Source: Streptomyces ruber
GTDB lineage: Bacteria > Actinomycetota > Actinomycetes > Streptomycetales > Streptomycetaceae
Direction of reading: 5' to 3'
Length of the DNA: 64,000 bases
NCBI RefSeq assembly: GCF_014648075.1
Contig: NZ_BMQK01000006.1
Span: 124,001 to 188,000, forward strand
In this document: positions 16,990 to 25,036 of the stretch, one piece after another
Position numbering within the stretch: the first letter of the stretch is position 1
Layout: every line of letters starts with the position of its first letter
Notes under the pieces: generated by a model
The model's database searches: none
Told to the model about the DNA's origin: nothing
Seen by the model: only the letters and a program-made list of their open reading frames with translations
Position numbers and translations under genes: made by a program

Positions 16990-17268
16990 ATGTCCGACCA
17001 CACGTACCGCGTCACGGAGATCGTCGGCACCTCGCCCGACGGTGTCGACCAGGCCATCCGCAACGCCGTCTCGCGCGCCTCGCAGACCCTGCGCAATCTG
17101 GACTGGTTCGAGGTCACGCAGGTCAGGGGCTATCTCGACAACGGCCGGGTCAAGCACTACCAGGTCGGTCTGAAGGTGGGCTTCCGGCTGGAGGAGAGCG
17201 GAGAGCGGGCGGGGAGCGGAGAGCGGGCGGGGAGCGGAGAGCGGGCGGAGAGGGGGGAGAGCGGTTGA
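16990..17268 (+). CDS. Dodecin family flavin-binding protein
   Basis: A 92-residue protein whose first 68 residues are a complete dodecin (YRVTEIVGTSPDGVDQAIRN, then LDWFEVTQVRG and the pairing strand KHYQVGLKVGFRLE). Dodecins form 12-subunit spheres that store flavin or CoA. The ATG at 16990 fits a preceding GAGAGGAG. The C-terminus is unusual: three copies of the hexapeptide SGERAG/E, coded by an 18-bp tandem repeat, extend past the normal end of the family. Confidence 0.93.
   Translation: MSDHTYRVTEIVGTSPDGVDQAIRNAVSRASQTLRNLDWFEVTQVRGYLDNGRVKHYQVGLKVGFRLEESGERAGSGERAGSGERAERGESG
17197..17250. repeat. 18-bp tandem repeat (3 units) in the dodecin gene
   Basis: Three 18-bp units (AGCGGAGAGCGGGCGGGG, the third differing at its last bases) code for the SGERAG repeats of the tail. 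Confidence 0.9.
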
Positions 17269-17280
17269 GGTCCTACGGGT

Positions 17281-17298
17281 CCGCCGAGGCCTCGGCGG
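17281..17298. terminator. Hairpin between dodecin and HAD genes
   Basis: The palindrome CCGCCGAGGCCTCGGCGG lies between two convergent stop codons and can serve both directions. Confidence 0.55.
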
Positions 17299-17304
17299 GT
17301 CCGC

Positions 17305-17832
17305 TCAGGTCCGCCCTTCCCGCTCCTGCGCCGTCCTCAGCGCGGCCGACGGGGCGGCCCAGCGCGCCCGTACGACGGTGAAGCCCGCCCGTTCGGCGTC
17401 CTCGCAGACCAGTTCGTCGTCGTCCACGAGCACCCGGACGGCACGGGTGCGGGCGAGGCGCTGGAGGATCTCCAGCTTGGTGCGGCGGGCGGGCCTGCGG
17501 TCGTCGTTCCGCCGCATGAGGACGCGGCCCTCGGGCAGGCCGTGGGCGGTGAGCCAGTCCAGCGTGTCGCGGCGGCAGCGCTCCGGCCGCCCGGTCAGGT
17601 ACAGCACCTCGCACTCGCGCGCCGCCTCGTGCGCCAGGGCCACGCCCTCGGCCAGCGGCGGATCGTGCGGCGCGGCCGCGAAGAACGCGTCCCAGTTCCG
17701 CGGCCTCCGCTCCAGGTGGTGCTGCCGGTGCGCGGTGTCGGCGAGGGTGTTGTCCAGGTCGAACACGGCGAGCGGCCGGTCGCCGTGGTGGGCGGCGGCC
17801 CGCGGCCCGCTGTTCCGGGCCGTCCGGGTCAT
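17305..17832 (-). CDS. HAD phosphatase, polynucleotide kinase 3'-phosphatase-like
   Basis: A 175-residue HAD protein. Motif I is FDLDNTLADT (about residues 24-33), motif II is YLTGRPERCRRDT, a Lys-containing motif III follows (RTKLEILQRL), and the acidic motif IV is VDDDELVCEDA. The absence of a large cap and the WLTAHGLPEGRVLMRRNDD context resemble the phosphatase half of T4-type polynucleotide kinase. A role on nucleic acid 3' ends or small phosphates is possible but not shown. It is upstream of, and faces away from, the MarR gene's 3' end at a 9-bp gap, so it may be cotranscribed with that gene. Confidence 0.8.
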   Translation of the reverse strand: MTRTARNSGPRAAAHHGDRPLAVFDLDNTLADTAHRQHHLERRPRNWDAFFAAAPHDPPLAEGVALAHEAARECEVLYLTGRPERCRRDTLDWLTAHGLPEGRVLMRRNDDRRPARRTKLEILQRLARTRAVRVLVDDDELVCEDAERAGFTVVRARWAAPSAALRTAQEREGRT

Positions 17833-17841
17833 CGCGTCCCC

Positions 17842-18372
17842 TCAGGCGGTTCCGGTCGCGCCTCGCAGGGGCGCTGCGGCCTCCGGGGCGTCGTCCGCCT
17901 CGGCCGCGGTGAGGAAGTCGTCGACCATGCGGTGGAAGAGGGCGGCGAGCTGTCCGAGCTCCTCGGGCGACCAGCCGGACAGGGCCGTCTGCATGCCCTG
18001 TACGCCCGCCTCGCGGATGCGGTGGACCGCGTCCCGGCCGGCCTCGGTGAGCTGGATGCGCTGGGCGCGGCGGTCGTCGGGGTCGGGGACGCGGTCCACG
18101 TAGCCGGTCCTCAGCAACTGCTGCACCTGCCGGGTGACGTGGGAGGCCTCCACACCGAGCCGGTTGGCCAGCTCCCCCGGGCGCAGCGGTCCGGAGTCGG
18201 CCATCTGCCGCAGCAGCGCCACGGCGGCGCGGTCGAGCGGTACTCCGGCGCGCGCCATGAGCTTCTCGTGCTGGCGGGCACGCGTGCCCAGATAGGTGAT
18301 GCGGGAGAAGGCGCGCTCTATGTCGATCACTTCCGGGGAAGCGGGGACGGCGGGGCGCGGTGGTGTGGGCAT
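17842..18372 (-). CDS. MarR-family transcriptional regulator
   Basis: A 176-residue winged-helix regulator. The recognition region is ANRLGVEASHVTRQVQQLLRTGYV and the wing is DPDDRRAQRIQLTEAGRDAV. MarR proteins are dimers that release DNA on binding phenolic or similar ligands. ATG at 18372 is used; a GTG lies three codons upstream. It is divergent from the carrier gene, and a TTG-N7-CAA site lies between them, so control of the carrier and of itself is likely. The HAD gene follows after 9 bp. Confidence 0.9.
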   Translation of the reverse strand: MPTPPRPAVPASPEVIDIERAFSRITYLGTRARQHEKLMARAGVPLDRAAVALLRQMADSGPLRPGELANRLGVEASHVTRQVQQLLRTGYVDRVPDPDDRRAQRIQLTEAGRDAVHRIREAGVQGMQTALSGWSPEELGQLAALFHRMVDDFLTAAEADDAPEAAAPLRGATGTA

Positions 18373-18393
18373 GGACCTCACTTTACCTTATCG

Positions 18394-18406
18394 TTGCCTT
18401 ACTCAA
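18394..18406. promoter_or_regulatory. Candidate MarR operator
   Basis: TTGCCTTACTCAA has the TTG-N7-CAA form of MarR boxes and lies 22 bp before the MarR start in an AT-richer promoter island. Confidence 0.5.
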
Positions 18407-18588
18407 CTAAAGCGCCCACCGGACGGGCTGCGAGGTGTTCGCCGTGGACGCGGAGCGGCGGGTACGCCGGACGGCGGGACTGCCGACCGCGGCGCGCGGG
18501 ACGCGGTATGCGTCACATGCCGGTACCACGGTGATCACATCGCGAGACGGTCTTGCGTCACGCCTCCCACCAGGCGTTGTCTCGCACG

Positions 18589-19548
18589 GTGAGAACCGAA
18601 CAACCCGCACGCACCGGTCACGGCGCCGGCGGCGACCGCTCCGCGCGCCGCGCCGTCACCGTCTTCCCGATCCTCGTCCTCGCGGCCGGCGCCCTCGGCC
18701 TGCTGCTGCCGGGGAGCTTCGACGGCTGGGGCGAGGCGGTGCCCTACCTGCTGGGCGTCGTGATGTTCTGCATGGGCATCACGATGACCCCGGAGGACTT
18801 CCGGGGAGTCGCCAGGCGGCCCTGGGCGGTGGCCCTCGGGCTGGTGGCGCACTACGTGATCATGCCGGGGCTCGGCTGGGCCGTCGCCCATCTGCTCCAG
18901 CTCCCGCCGCAGCTCGCCGCCGGTGTGATCCTCGTCGGCTGCGCCCCCAGCGGCACCGCGTCCAACGTGGTGACCTACCTGGCGCGCGGCGACGTCGCCC
19001 TGTCCGTCTCCGTGGCCACCGTCTCCACGCTCGTCGCGCCCCTGGTGACCCCGCCGCTGACGCTGCTGTTGGCCGGCTCGTACCTTCCGGTGGACGCCGG
19101 GTCCATGGTCGCCGACATCCTCAAGACGGTCCTGCTGCCGGTCCTCGCGGGTCTCGTCGTACGGCTCCTGGCGGGCCGGTACGTGCAGCGGGCGCTGCCG
19201 GTGCTGCCCTGGCTGTCCGCGCTGACGATCGCCGTGATCGTGATCGTGGTGGTGGCGGGCAGCGCGGACGCCATCAGGTCGGCGGCCGGACTCGTCTTCC
19301 TCGCCGTCGTTCTGCACAACGGGCTCGGGCTGCTGCTCGGGTACGGCGCGGGACGGCTCGGCCGGCTCGGCGAACCCGGGAGCCGTGCCATGGCCTTCGA
19401 GGTCGGCATGCAGAACTCCGGGCTCGCCGCCTCCCTGGCCACCGCCCACTTCAGCCCGCTGGCCGCGCTGCCGGCCGCGGTCTTCTCCGTCTGGCACAAC
19501 GTCTCCGGCGCCCTGGCCGCCGCCTGGCTGTCCCGCCGGGGGCGCTGA
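18589..19548 (+). CDS. Bile acid:sodium symporter-type membrane carrier
   Basis: A 319-residue membrane protein with about nine to ten hydrophobic segments of the SBF/BASS fold. Family marks are FCMGITMTPEDF, GCAPSGTASNVVTYLARGD and FEVGMQNSGLAASLA. Such carriers import organic anions (bile-acid-like, pantothenate, pyruvate-like) with sodium. The GTG at 18589 is preferred to a TTG at 18553 as it leaves a short cytoplasmic N-terminus. The divergent MarR gene suggests regulation by a small aromatic or organic acid. Confidence 0.88.
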   Translation: MRTEQPARTGHGAGGDRSARRAVTVFPILVLAAGALGLLLPGSFDGWGEAVPYLLGVVMFCMGITMTPEDFRGVARRPWAVALGLVAHYVIMPGLGWAVAHLLQLPPQLAAGVILVGCAPSGTASNVVTYLARGDVALSVSVATVSTLVAPLVTPPLTLLLAGSYLPVDAGSMVADILKTVLLPVLAGLVVRLLAGRYVQRALPVLPWLSALTIAVIVIVVVAGSADAIRSAAGLVFLAVVLHNGLGLLLGYGAGRLGRLGEPGSRAMAFEVGMQNSGLAASLATAHFSPLAALPAAVFSVWHNVSGALAAAWLSRRGR

Positions 19549-19566
19549 GCCGGGGAACCGGGCGGA

Positions 19567-20348
19567 CTAGGCGCCCGGGGAGACGGGTGCCGTCCCGGCG
19601 GGCCGCGGGAAGACCGTGCCGTAGAAGATCCTGCGTGCGGTGCGCGCGACGGCGGTACGGCGCACCACCGGACCGGGAACGGCGACTGCCCCGGGCCCGG
19701 GGCCGGTGTCGAGGTCGAGGTCGGGGTCGGGGTCCAGGTAACCGGTGGGGTGCTCGACGCGGACACGGCCGCCCGCTCCGGGGCCGCCCGGGAGCTTCGC
19801 GATCCCCTCCGCCACCCCGCCGGGGGCGAACGGCCCGGCCGCCACGCTCGCGGCGCCCAGGACGCCGGTGGAGGCGTGGCAGCGCACCGGGACGAAGGTG
19901 CGCGTCATGACCGCGCCGCCGTCGCGGGGCGGGGCGAGCAGGGTGGGCTTGGGCACGGTGGTGCCCTCGACGTCGCCGAGGCCCATCAGGCGGCCGGCCG
20001 CCGACCGGACCTCCTGCAGACGGCCGGCGAGCTGCTGGTTCCCCTCCAGTTCCCCGGGCGTCTCGTAGCCGGTGACCCCGAGGGCGGACGCCGGTACCAG
20101 CACCGTGGGCATCCCGTTGTCCACGCAGGTCACCTCGGTGCCGGCGACGGTGTCGCGGGCGGAGCCGGTGGGCAGCAGCGGAGCGGCGCCCTGCGGGAAC
20201 CCGATGACGACGGCCCGTCGGGCCGGACGCGCCGGTCGCGCTCGGCGCGGTAGCGGGCCCGCAGTTCCTCCGGGCCGAGACCCGGCTCTTCCGGGTCCGG
20301 GGCCGGAATCCGGGAGGTACCGGGGGGCGGCTCGTGGGGGGTGGGCAT
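19567..20348 (-). pseudogene. Fusion scar: flavin monooxygenase start joined to PrpF-like end
   Basis: Two gene remnants are joined. From 20348 leftwards about 40 codons read like the N-terminus of Baeyer-Villiger-type flavin monooxygenases (ending ELRARYRAERDRRVRPDG). Immediately after, the reading frame shifts and the sequence reads as the C-terminal half of a PrpF/4-oxalomesaconate tautomerase-type protein (FPQGAAPLLPTG, VTCVDNGMP, RLMGLGDV, CHASTGVLGA, RTARRIFYGTV), ending at 19567. Neither piece has its catalytic remainder. A deletion between two once-separate genes explains this best. The PrpF part may be translated from an internal GTG at 20133 but lacks its first domain. Confidence 0.7.
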
Positions 20349-20378
20349 CTCGTCATCTGTCCTGTCCGTGGACATGTG

Positions 20379-21596
20379 TCACGTGGCGGCGGCCGTGGTG
20401 TTCTCCACCGTCTCCTGCCAGGTCGCGCGGGTCGCGACGGCCTGCCGCCAGGACCGGATCGCCCGCGGCGGCATCCCGGCCGCGAGCACGCCGGTCACGT
20501 GGCCGCCGCTCCGGTACAGGGCGACGAACCGGCGCGCGGACAGGTCGCCCTCGACGACGGCGACCTCCTCGTGGCCGCGCAGCCACCCGTACGCCTGCAC
20601 CTTCACGTCGTACTGGTCCGACCAGAAGTACGGCACCGGGGCGAACGGTCTGCGCGCCTCGGGGCGGAGCAGGTTGCGGGCGGCGGCCATGCCCTGTTCG
20701 GCCGCGTTGGTACGGTGCTCGATCCGCACCGAGGTGCCGAACAGCGGGTGGTCCCAGCGGGCGACGTCCCCGGCCGCGTACACGTCCGGCGCGGCGGCGC
20801 AGTACGCGTCGCACACCAGGCCGTCGCGGACGGTCAGCCCACTGCCGGCGAGCCACTCGGTGTTCGGCAGCGAACCGGCGGCCACCAGCACCTCGTCGCC
20901 CGCGATGTGCTCGCCGTCCGCCGTCCGCACCCCGCCGGCGGTCACCTCGCGCACGGCGACCCCGGTGCGCAGGTCGACGCCGTGCTCGCGGTGGGCCTCC
21001 GACAGCACGCGCCCGACCCGCTCGCCGACCGCGTGGGCCAGCGGCACCGCGGCCGGCTCCAGCACCGTCACCTCGCAGCCGGCCTGCCGGGCGACGGCGG
21101 CGGCCTCCGCCCCGAGGAACCCGGCACCCACCACGAGCAGACGGCACCCCGGCCGGATGCGGTCCCGCAGGGCCAGGGCGTCGTCCAGGGTGCGCAGCAC
21201 GTGCGCGCGCTCGTCCCCCGGGAGCCGGCGCGGCCGTACGCCGGTGGCCACGACCAGCCCGTCGTACGGCACCGCCGAGCCGTCCGCGAGACGCACCGTA
21301 CGGTCCGGCACGTCCAGCGCGGTGGCGGCGGTGCCGAGACGGAGGTCCAGGCCGAGCGCGTCCAGGTCGGCGGGCGCCCGCAGCGCGAGCCGGTCCGGCT
21401 CCCACTCGCCCGACAGCAGCCGCTTGGACAGCGGGGGCCGGTCGTACGGCGCACGGGCCTCGTCACCGACCAGGGTGAGCGTGCCGTCGTACCCCTCGCG
21501 GCGGAGCGTCTCGGCGGCGGCCAGTCCGGCGGCCGAGGCGCCGACGACGACGACGCGCCGCGGCGCGCGCCCTGCCTCCGCGGGGGTCCGGCTCAC
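20379..21596 (-). CDS. Ferredoxin reductase (FAD/NAD)
   Basis: A 405-residue reductase of the rubredoxin/ferredoxin reductase type. FAD motif VVVGASAAGLAAAETLRREG, the family segment APYDRPPLSKRLL, the NAD motif LLVVGAGFLGAEAA and the second FAD motif DVYAAGDVARWDHP are all in order, with a C-terminal reductase domain. It moves electrons from NAD(P)H to the ferredoxin. The GTG start overlaps the ferredoxin stop (GTGA), so the pair is coupled and serves the P450 upstream. Confidence 0.93.
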   Translation of the reverse strand: MSRTPAEAGRAPRRVVVVGASAAGLAAAETLRREGYDGTLTLVGDEARAPYDRPPLSKRLLSGEWEPDRLALRAPADLDALGLDLRLGTAATALDVPDRTVRLADGSAVPYDGLVVATGVRPRRLPGDERAHVLRTLDDALALRDRIRPGCRLLVVGAGFLGAEAAAVARQAGCEVTVLEPAAVPLAHAVGERVGRVLSEAHREHGVDLRTGVAVREVTAGGVRTADGEHIAGDEVLVAAGSLPNTEWLAGSGLTVRDGLVCDAYCAAAPDVYAAGDVARWDHPLFGTSVRIEHRTNAAEQGMAAARNLLRPEARRPFAPVPYFWSDQYDVKVQAYGWLRGHEEVAVVEGDLSARRFVALYRSGGHVTGVLAAGMPPRAIRSWRQAVATRATWQETVENTTAAAT

Positions 21597-21796
21597 TGCT
21601 CCACCAGGCGGATCGCCACCGCGGGGCACACCGCCACGGCGTCCCGTACGCCGTCGAGGAGTTCCTCGCCGGGCCGTTCCTCCAGGAGGATCGCGATGCC
21701 GTCCTCGTCACGCTGGTCGAACACCTCGGGGGCGGCCATCACGCACTGCCCCGACGCGACGCACTTCGGCTCGTCCAGTTCCACACGCATGCTCAT
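21593..21796 (-). CDS. [3Fe-4S]-type ferredoxin of a P450 system
   Basis: A 67-residue ferredoxin. Cys12 and Cys18 (CVASGQC) and Cys57 (VCPAVAI) leave one ligand position empty, as in the 3Fe-4S ferredoxins that feed actinobacterial P450s. It starts 56 bp after the P450 gene and overlaps the reductase gene. Confidence 0.93.
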   Translation of the reverse strand: MSMRVELDEPKCVASGQCVMAAPEVFDQRDEDGIAILLEERPGEELLDGVRDAVAVCPAVAIRLVEQ

Positions 21797-21852
21797 GTCC
21801 TCGTTCCTCGCGGTGATCGGGTGATCGTGGGTGGGGGGTGTGGTCGTGGCGG

Positions 21853-23127
21853 TCACCACGCCACGGGCAGCTCGTGGACGCCGTACACGAAGCCGTCGTG
21901 CTTGAACGGGACGTTCTCGATGCCGGTGGCCAGGCGCAGGGTGGGGATGCGCCGGTAGAGGGTGCCGTAGACGACCTGGAGCTCCATGCGGGCCAGCGGC
22001 TGGCCCAGGCACTGGTGCACCCCGAAGCCGAACGCCACGTGGCGCCGGGCGTCGCGGCGCAGGTCGAGCCGGTCGGGGTCGGGGAACACCTCGGGGTCGC
22101 GGTTGCCGATCTCGTTGGGCACGATGAGGCCCTCACCGGCGCGGACGGTCTGACCGGCGATCTCGATGTCCTCCGTCACCGCGCGGCTGCGGCCGGTATG
22201 GGTGATGTTCAGATAGCGCAGCAGTTCCTCGACGGCTCCGGCGACCAGCTTCGGGTCGTCGCTCTCGCGCAGCAGGGCCAGCTGGTCGGGGTGTTCGAGC
22301 AGCGTGGCGGTGCCGAGCGCGATCATGTTGGCGGTGGTCTCGTGCCCGGCGACCAGCAGCAGGACCGCCGTCTCCGCGGCCTGCCGGTGGGTGAGTTCGC
22401 CGGCCCCGACCCGCTCGGCCAGCCCGGACAGCAGGTCGTCGGTGGGGTCAGCGAGCCGCTCGCCGACCAGCCGGCCCAGGTAGCCGGCGAGTTCCTGGAC
22501 GGCGGCGGCCCGCTCCTCCGGGGCCGAGACGCGGTTGATCATGATCTTGGTGTTGTGCTGGAAGAAGTCGTGGTCCGCGTACGGCACGCCGAGCAGTTCG
22601 CAGATCACCAGGGAGGGCACCGGCAGGGCGAACGCCTCGACCAGGTCGACCGGGTTGGGGCCGGCGAGCATGTCGTCGATGAGGTCGTCGACGATCTTCT
22701 GGACGGCCGGGCGCATCGCCTCGACCCGCTTGATGGCGAACGGCGCCGTCACCATGCGGCGCAGGCGGGCGTGTTCGGGGTCGTCCATCAGGATGAAGCC
22801 GAGGCCGCCGCCTCCCTCGGACCGCGGCGCCCTGTTCGGGTAGCCGGGGCGGGTGAAGTCGGCGCTGACCCTCGGGTCGGCGAGCAGCGCGCGCTGCTCG
22901 GCGTAGCGGGTGACCAGCCAGGGGGTGCTGCCGTCCCACAGCCGCACCCGGGTGAGCGGCGCGCCCTCCTGGATCGCCTTCTCCTGGAGCTCCTTGAGCG
23001 CCGGCGGCGGGTCGAACGGGCAGCGGGCCGCCCTCGGCATGGGGAAGTCGGGGACCGAGTCCGGCGCCTGGGGCGCTTCGTACGCCTCGGGCGCGGAACC
23101 GGCCGTGGTACCGGCGATGTCGGCCAT
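21853..23127 (-). CDS. Cytochrome P450 (CYP105-like)
   Basis: A 424-residue soluble P450. The I-helix AGHETTANM, the ExxR in EELLRY and the heme loop FGFGVHQCLGQPLAR (Cys373 ligand) are intact. Overall wording, such as FPMPRAARCPFDPPP near the start, resembles the CYP105 family, which often oxidises drugs, polyketides or terpenoids; this family placement is inference. ATG at 23127 has GAGGAGAG before it. With its own ferredoxin and reductase directly downstream it forms a complete electron chain; the natural substrate is not shown. Confidence 0.94.
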   Translation of the reverse strand: MADIAGTTAGSAPEAYEAPQAPDSVPDFPMPRAARCPFDPPPALKELQEKAIQEGAPLTRVRLWDGSTPWLVTRYAEQRALLADPRVSADFTRPGYPNRAPRSEGGGGLGFILMDDPEHARLRRMVTAPFAIKRVEAMRPAVQKIVDDLIDDMLAGPNPVDLVEAFALPVPSLVICELLGVPYADHDFFQHNTKIMINRVSAPEERAAAVQELAGYLGRLVGERLADPTDDLLSGLAERVGAGELTHRQAAETAVLLLVAGHETTANMIALGTATLLEHPDQLALLRESDDPKLVAGAVEELLRYLNITHTGRSRAVTEDIEIAGQTVRAGEGLIVPNEIGNRDPEVFPDPDRLDLRRDARRHVAFGFGVHQCLGQPLARMELQVVYGTLYRRIPTLRLATGIENVPFKHDGFVYGVHELPVAW

Positions 23128-23306
23128 GAGCTCTCCTCGGTGGTGGGGGCTCCGCCGGGGCGGAGCGCCGGGTGACGATCGAGGCCTCGATGAGCACATG
23201 CAAACAGAGCGGACTGACGGCCCCCCGTCAGTTCCCTGACAGAAGGCTGACGTGACCGACGCCACACCAGCTGACCGAACCGGGCACGACCGGGCCCTCA
23301 ACCGGC

Positions 23307-24053
23307 TCAGGCGGAGCGGTGGTTGACCTCCGCCCCCAGCCAGTAGCCGAAGCCCCGGCGGGTGTGGATCAGCGCCGGTCCGCCCTGGTCGACCTTGCGC
23401 CGCAGCCGGGAGACGAGTTGCTCGATCGCATTGTCGCCGCGGTACTCCCCCCACACGTACCGGGCGATCTGCTCCTTGGAGAGCACCTTGTTGACGTTGA
23501 CCAGGAGGTGGCGCAGCAACCGGTACTCGGCGGGGGTGAGGTCGAGCACCCGCCGTCCGCGGCGCGCCCGGCACGTGGTGTCGTCCAGCGCGAGGCCGCC
23601 GCACTCCAGCACGCCGCCCCGGGGCGCGCCGTCCGTGCCGCCGGTACCGCGCAGCAGCACCTGCATACGGGCGAGCACTTCGGCGATGCGCAGGGGTTTG
23701 GTCACGTAGTCCGTCGCCTCCCACCCGAGTTCCGGCACGATTCTGCTCAGGGAGTCGGTCGGCACGAGAAGGAGGACGGCCGGGCGGTCCGCGGGGTCCA
23801 TGCGGCGCCCCTCCTCCAGCGGCCGGAGGCCGGGCAGCGCCGAGTCGAGGATGACGAGATCGCACCCCCCGTCCGCGAGCCGGTCCAGCACCGCGTCCCT
23901 GCTTCCGGCCGCCTCGGTCCGGTAACCCGCCAGGCCCACGGTCGTGGTGAGCAGCTCCAGGGTGCCCGGATCGTCGACGGCGATCAGCACCTGCCGCCCT
24001 CCCTCACGGGCATCCCACGCCTGCTCGGTCTTCTCACCGACGCTGCCGTACAT
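23307..24053 (-). CDS. Orphan OmpR/PhoB-family response regulator
   Basis: A 248-residue response regulator. The receiver has the acidic pair AVDDPGT, the phosphorylatable Asp in VILDSALPGL and the conserved Lys in YVTKPLR; the C-terminal winged helix is complete (LTPAEYRLLRHLLVN, SRLRRKVDQGG, THTRRGFGYWLG-like end). No histidine kinase is adjacent. ATG at 24053 is used rather than a TTG at 24080. It is divergent from an SDR gene with palindromes between them. Confidence 0.88.
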   Translation of the reverse strand: MYGSVGEKTEQAWDAREGGRQVLIAVDDPGTLELLTTTVGLAGYRTEAAGSRDAVLDRLADGGCDLVILDSALPGLRPLEEGRRMDPADRPAVLLLVPTDSLSRIVPELGWEATDYVTKPLRIAEVLARMQVLLRGTGGTDGAPRGGVLECGGLALDDTTCRARRGRRVLDLTPAEYRLLRHLLVNVNKVLSKEQIARYVWGEYRGDNAIEQLVSRLRRKVDQGGPALIHTRRGFGYWLGAEVNHRSA

Positions 24054-24069
24054 GCACACCCCACTGATC

Positions 24070-24110
24070 ACTTGAGTCAAGTACGCCGCATATGCTTGCC
24101 CAACTCAAGT
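24070..24110. promoter_or_regulatory. Paired palindromic sites between response regulator and SDR
   Basis: ACTTGAGTCAAGT (24070-24082) is a perfect 13-bp palindrome, and its half ACTTGAGT recurs inverted as ACTCAAGT at 24103-24110. The 33-bp spacing is about three helical turns. It is a likely operator shared by the divergent genes. Confidence 0.6.
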
Positions 24111-24147
24111 AATTATCCCCCCTCCTTCGGGAGAACGGAGTGACAGC

Positions 24148-24915
24148 ATGACCGAGACCGGTCTTGCGGGACGCGGCGTCGTCGTCACCGGGGCGGGCTC
24201 CGGCATCGGCCGGGCCGCGGCCGTGAAGTTCGCACGGGCGGGCGCGAAGGTGCTCGTCGCCGATCTGAACCCCACGGGCGCCGCGGAGACCGTCCAGGAG
24301 ATCGAGAAGGCCGGCGGGACCGGCCTCGCGGTCGTCGGCGACCTGAGCGACCGGCAGGTGGCCGACCAGGTCGTCACGCGGGCGGTCGAGGAGTTCGGCA
24401 CACTGGACGTCCTGGTGAACAACGCCGGGATCATGGACCGCATGTCGGCCCTGGGCGAGACCGACGACGCCGAGTGGGAGCGGGTCATCCGGGTCAATCT
24501 GACGGCACCCTTCCTGCTCACCCGGGCGGCGCTGCCGCACATGCTCGCGGCGGGCGGCGGCTCGGTCGTCTTCACCGCCTCCGAGGCCGGGCTGCGCGGC
24601 GGCGCCGCGGGCGCCGCGTACACCGCCTCCAAGCACGGCGTGGTCGGCCTGGTGAAGAACCTCGCCGTCATGTACCGCAAGCAGAACATCCGCGCCAACG
24701 CCATCGCCCCGGGCCCGACCGCGACCGGCATCCAGGTCGACGCGGCGCCCGACGCCCACGGCCCGGCTCTCATCGGCCGGTTGATCGGCGCGAACATCGG
24801 CCGTCTGGGCACCGCCGAGGAGCAGGCCGACGCCATTCTCTGGCTCGCCTCGGACGCCGCCGCCTTCGTCAACGGTGCCGTCCTGCCGGTGGACGACGGC
24901 TGGGCCGCGGTCTGA
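24148..24915 (+). CDS. SDR-family oxidoreductase
   Basis: A 255-residue classical short-chain dehydrogenase. TGAGSGIG binds the cofactor, NNAGIM is the structural motif and YTASK holds the catalytic Tyr and Lys; DLNPTG after the second strand favours NAD. The C-terminus VNGAVLPVDDGWAAV is typical of the glucose/3-oxoacyl reductase-like branch. Substrate unknown. It starts from the divergent promoter with the response regulator. Confidence 0.92.
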   Translation: MTETGLAGRGVVVTGAGSGIGRAAAVKFARAGAKVLVADLNPTGAAETVQEIEKAGGTGLAVVGDLSDRQVADQVVTRAVEEFGTLDVLVNNAGIMDRMSALGETDDAEWERVIRVNLTAPFLLTRAALPHMLAAGGGSVVFTASEAGLRGGAAGAAYTASKHGVVGLVKNLAVMYRKQNIRANAIAPGPTATGIQVDAAPDAHGPALIGRLIGANIGRLGTAEEQADAILWLASDAAAFVNGAVLPVDDGWAAV

Positions 24916-24923
24916 CGCCTCCC

Positions 24924-24956
24924 GGGGCGCCGGAGGTGTTGACGCGCCGGCGCCCC
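24924..24956 (+). terminator. Terminator after the SDR gene
   Basis: A 10-bp stem GGGGCGCCGG/CCGGCGCCCC with a 13-nt loop, 8 bp after the SDR stop. Confidence 0.6.
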
Positions 24957-25036
24957 CTCCCTATCTTCTGGTCGAATCTCCGCACGGCGTACGGCATTTC
25001 GAACAGATGGTGGTCCCGAGAGACGAGGTACTACGC

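Noticed and set aside
17197..17250. CRISPR-like direct repeats
   Set aside because: Units are contiguous without spacers and lie inside a coding region.
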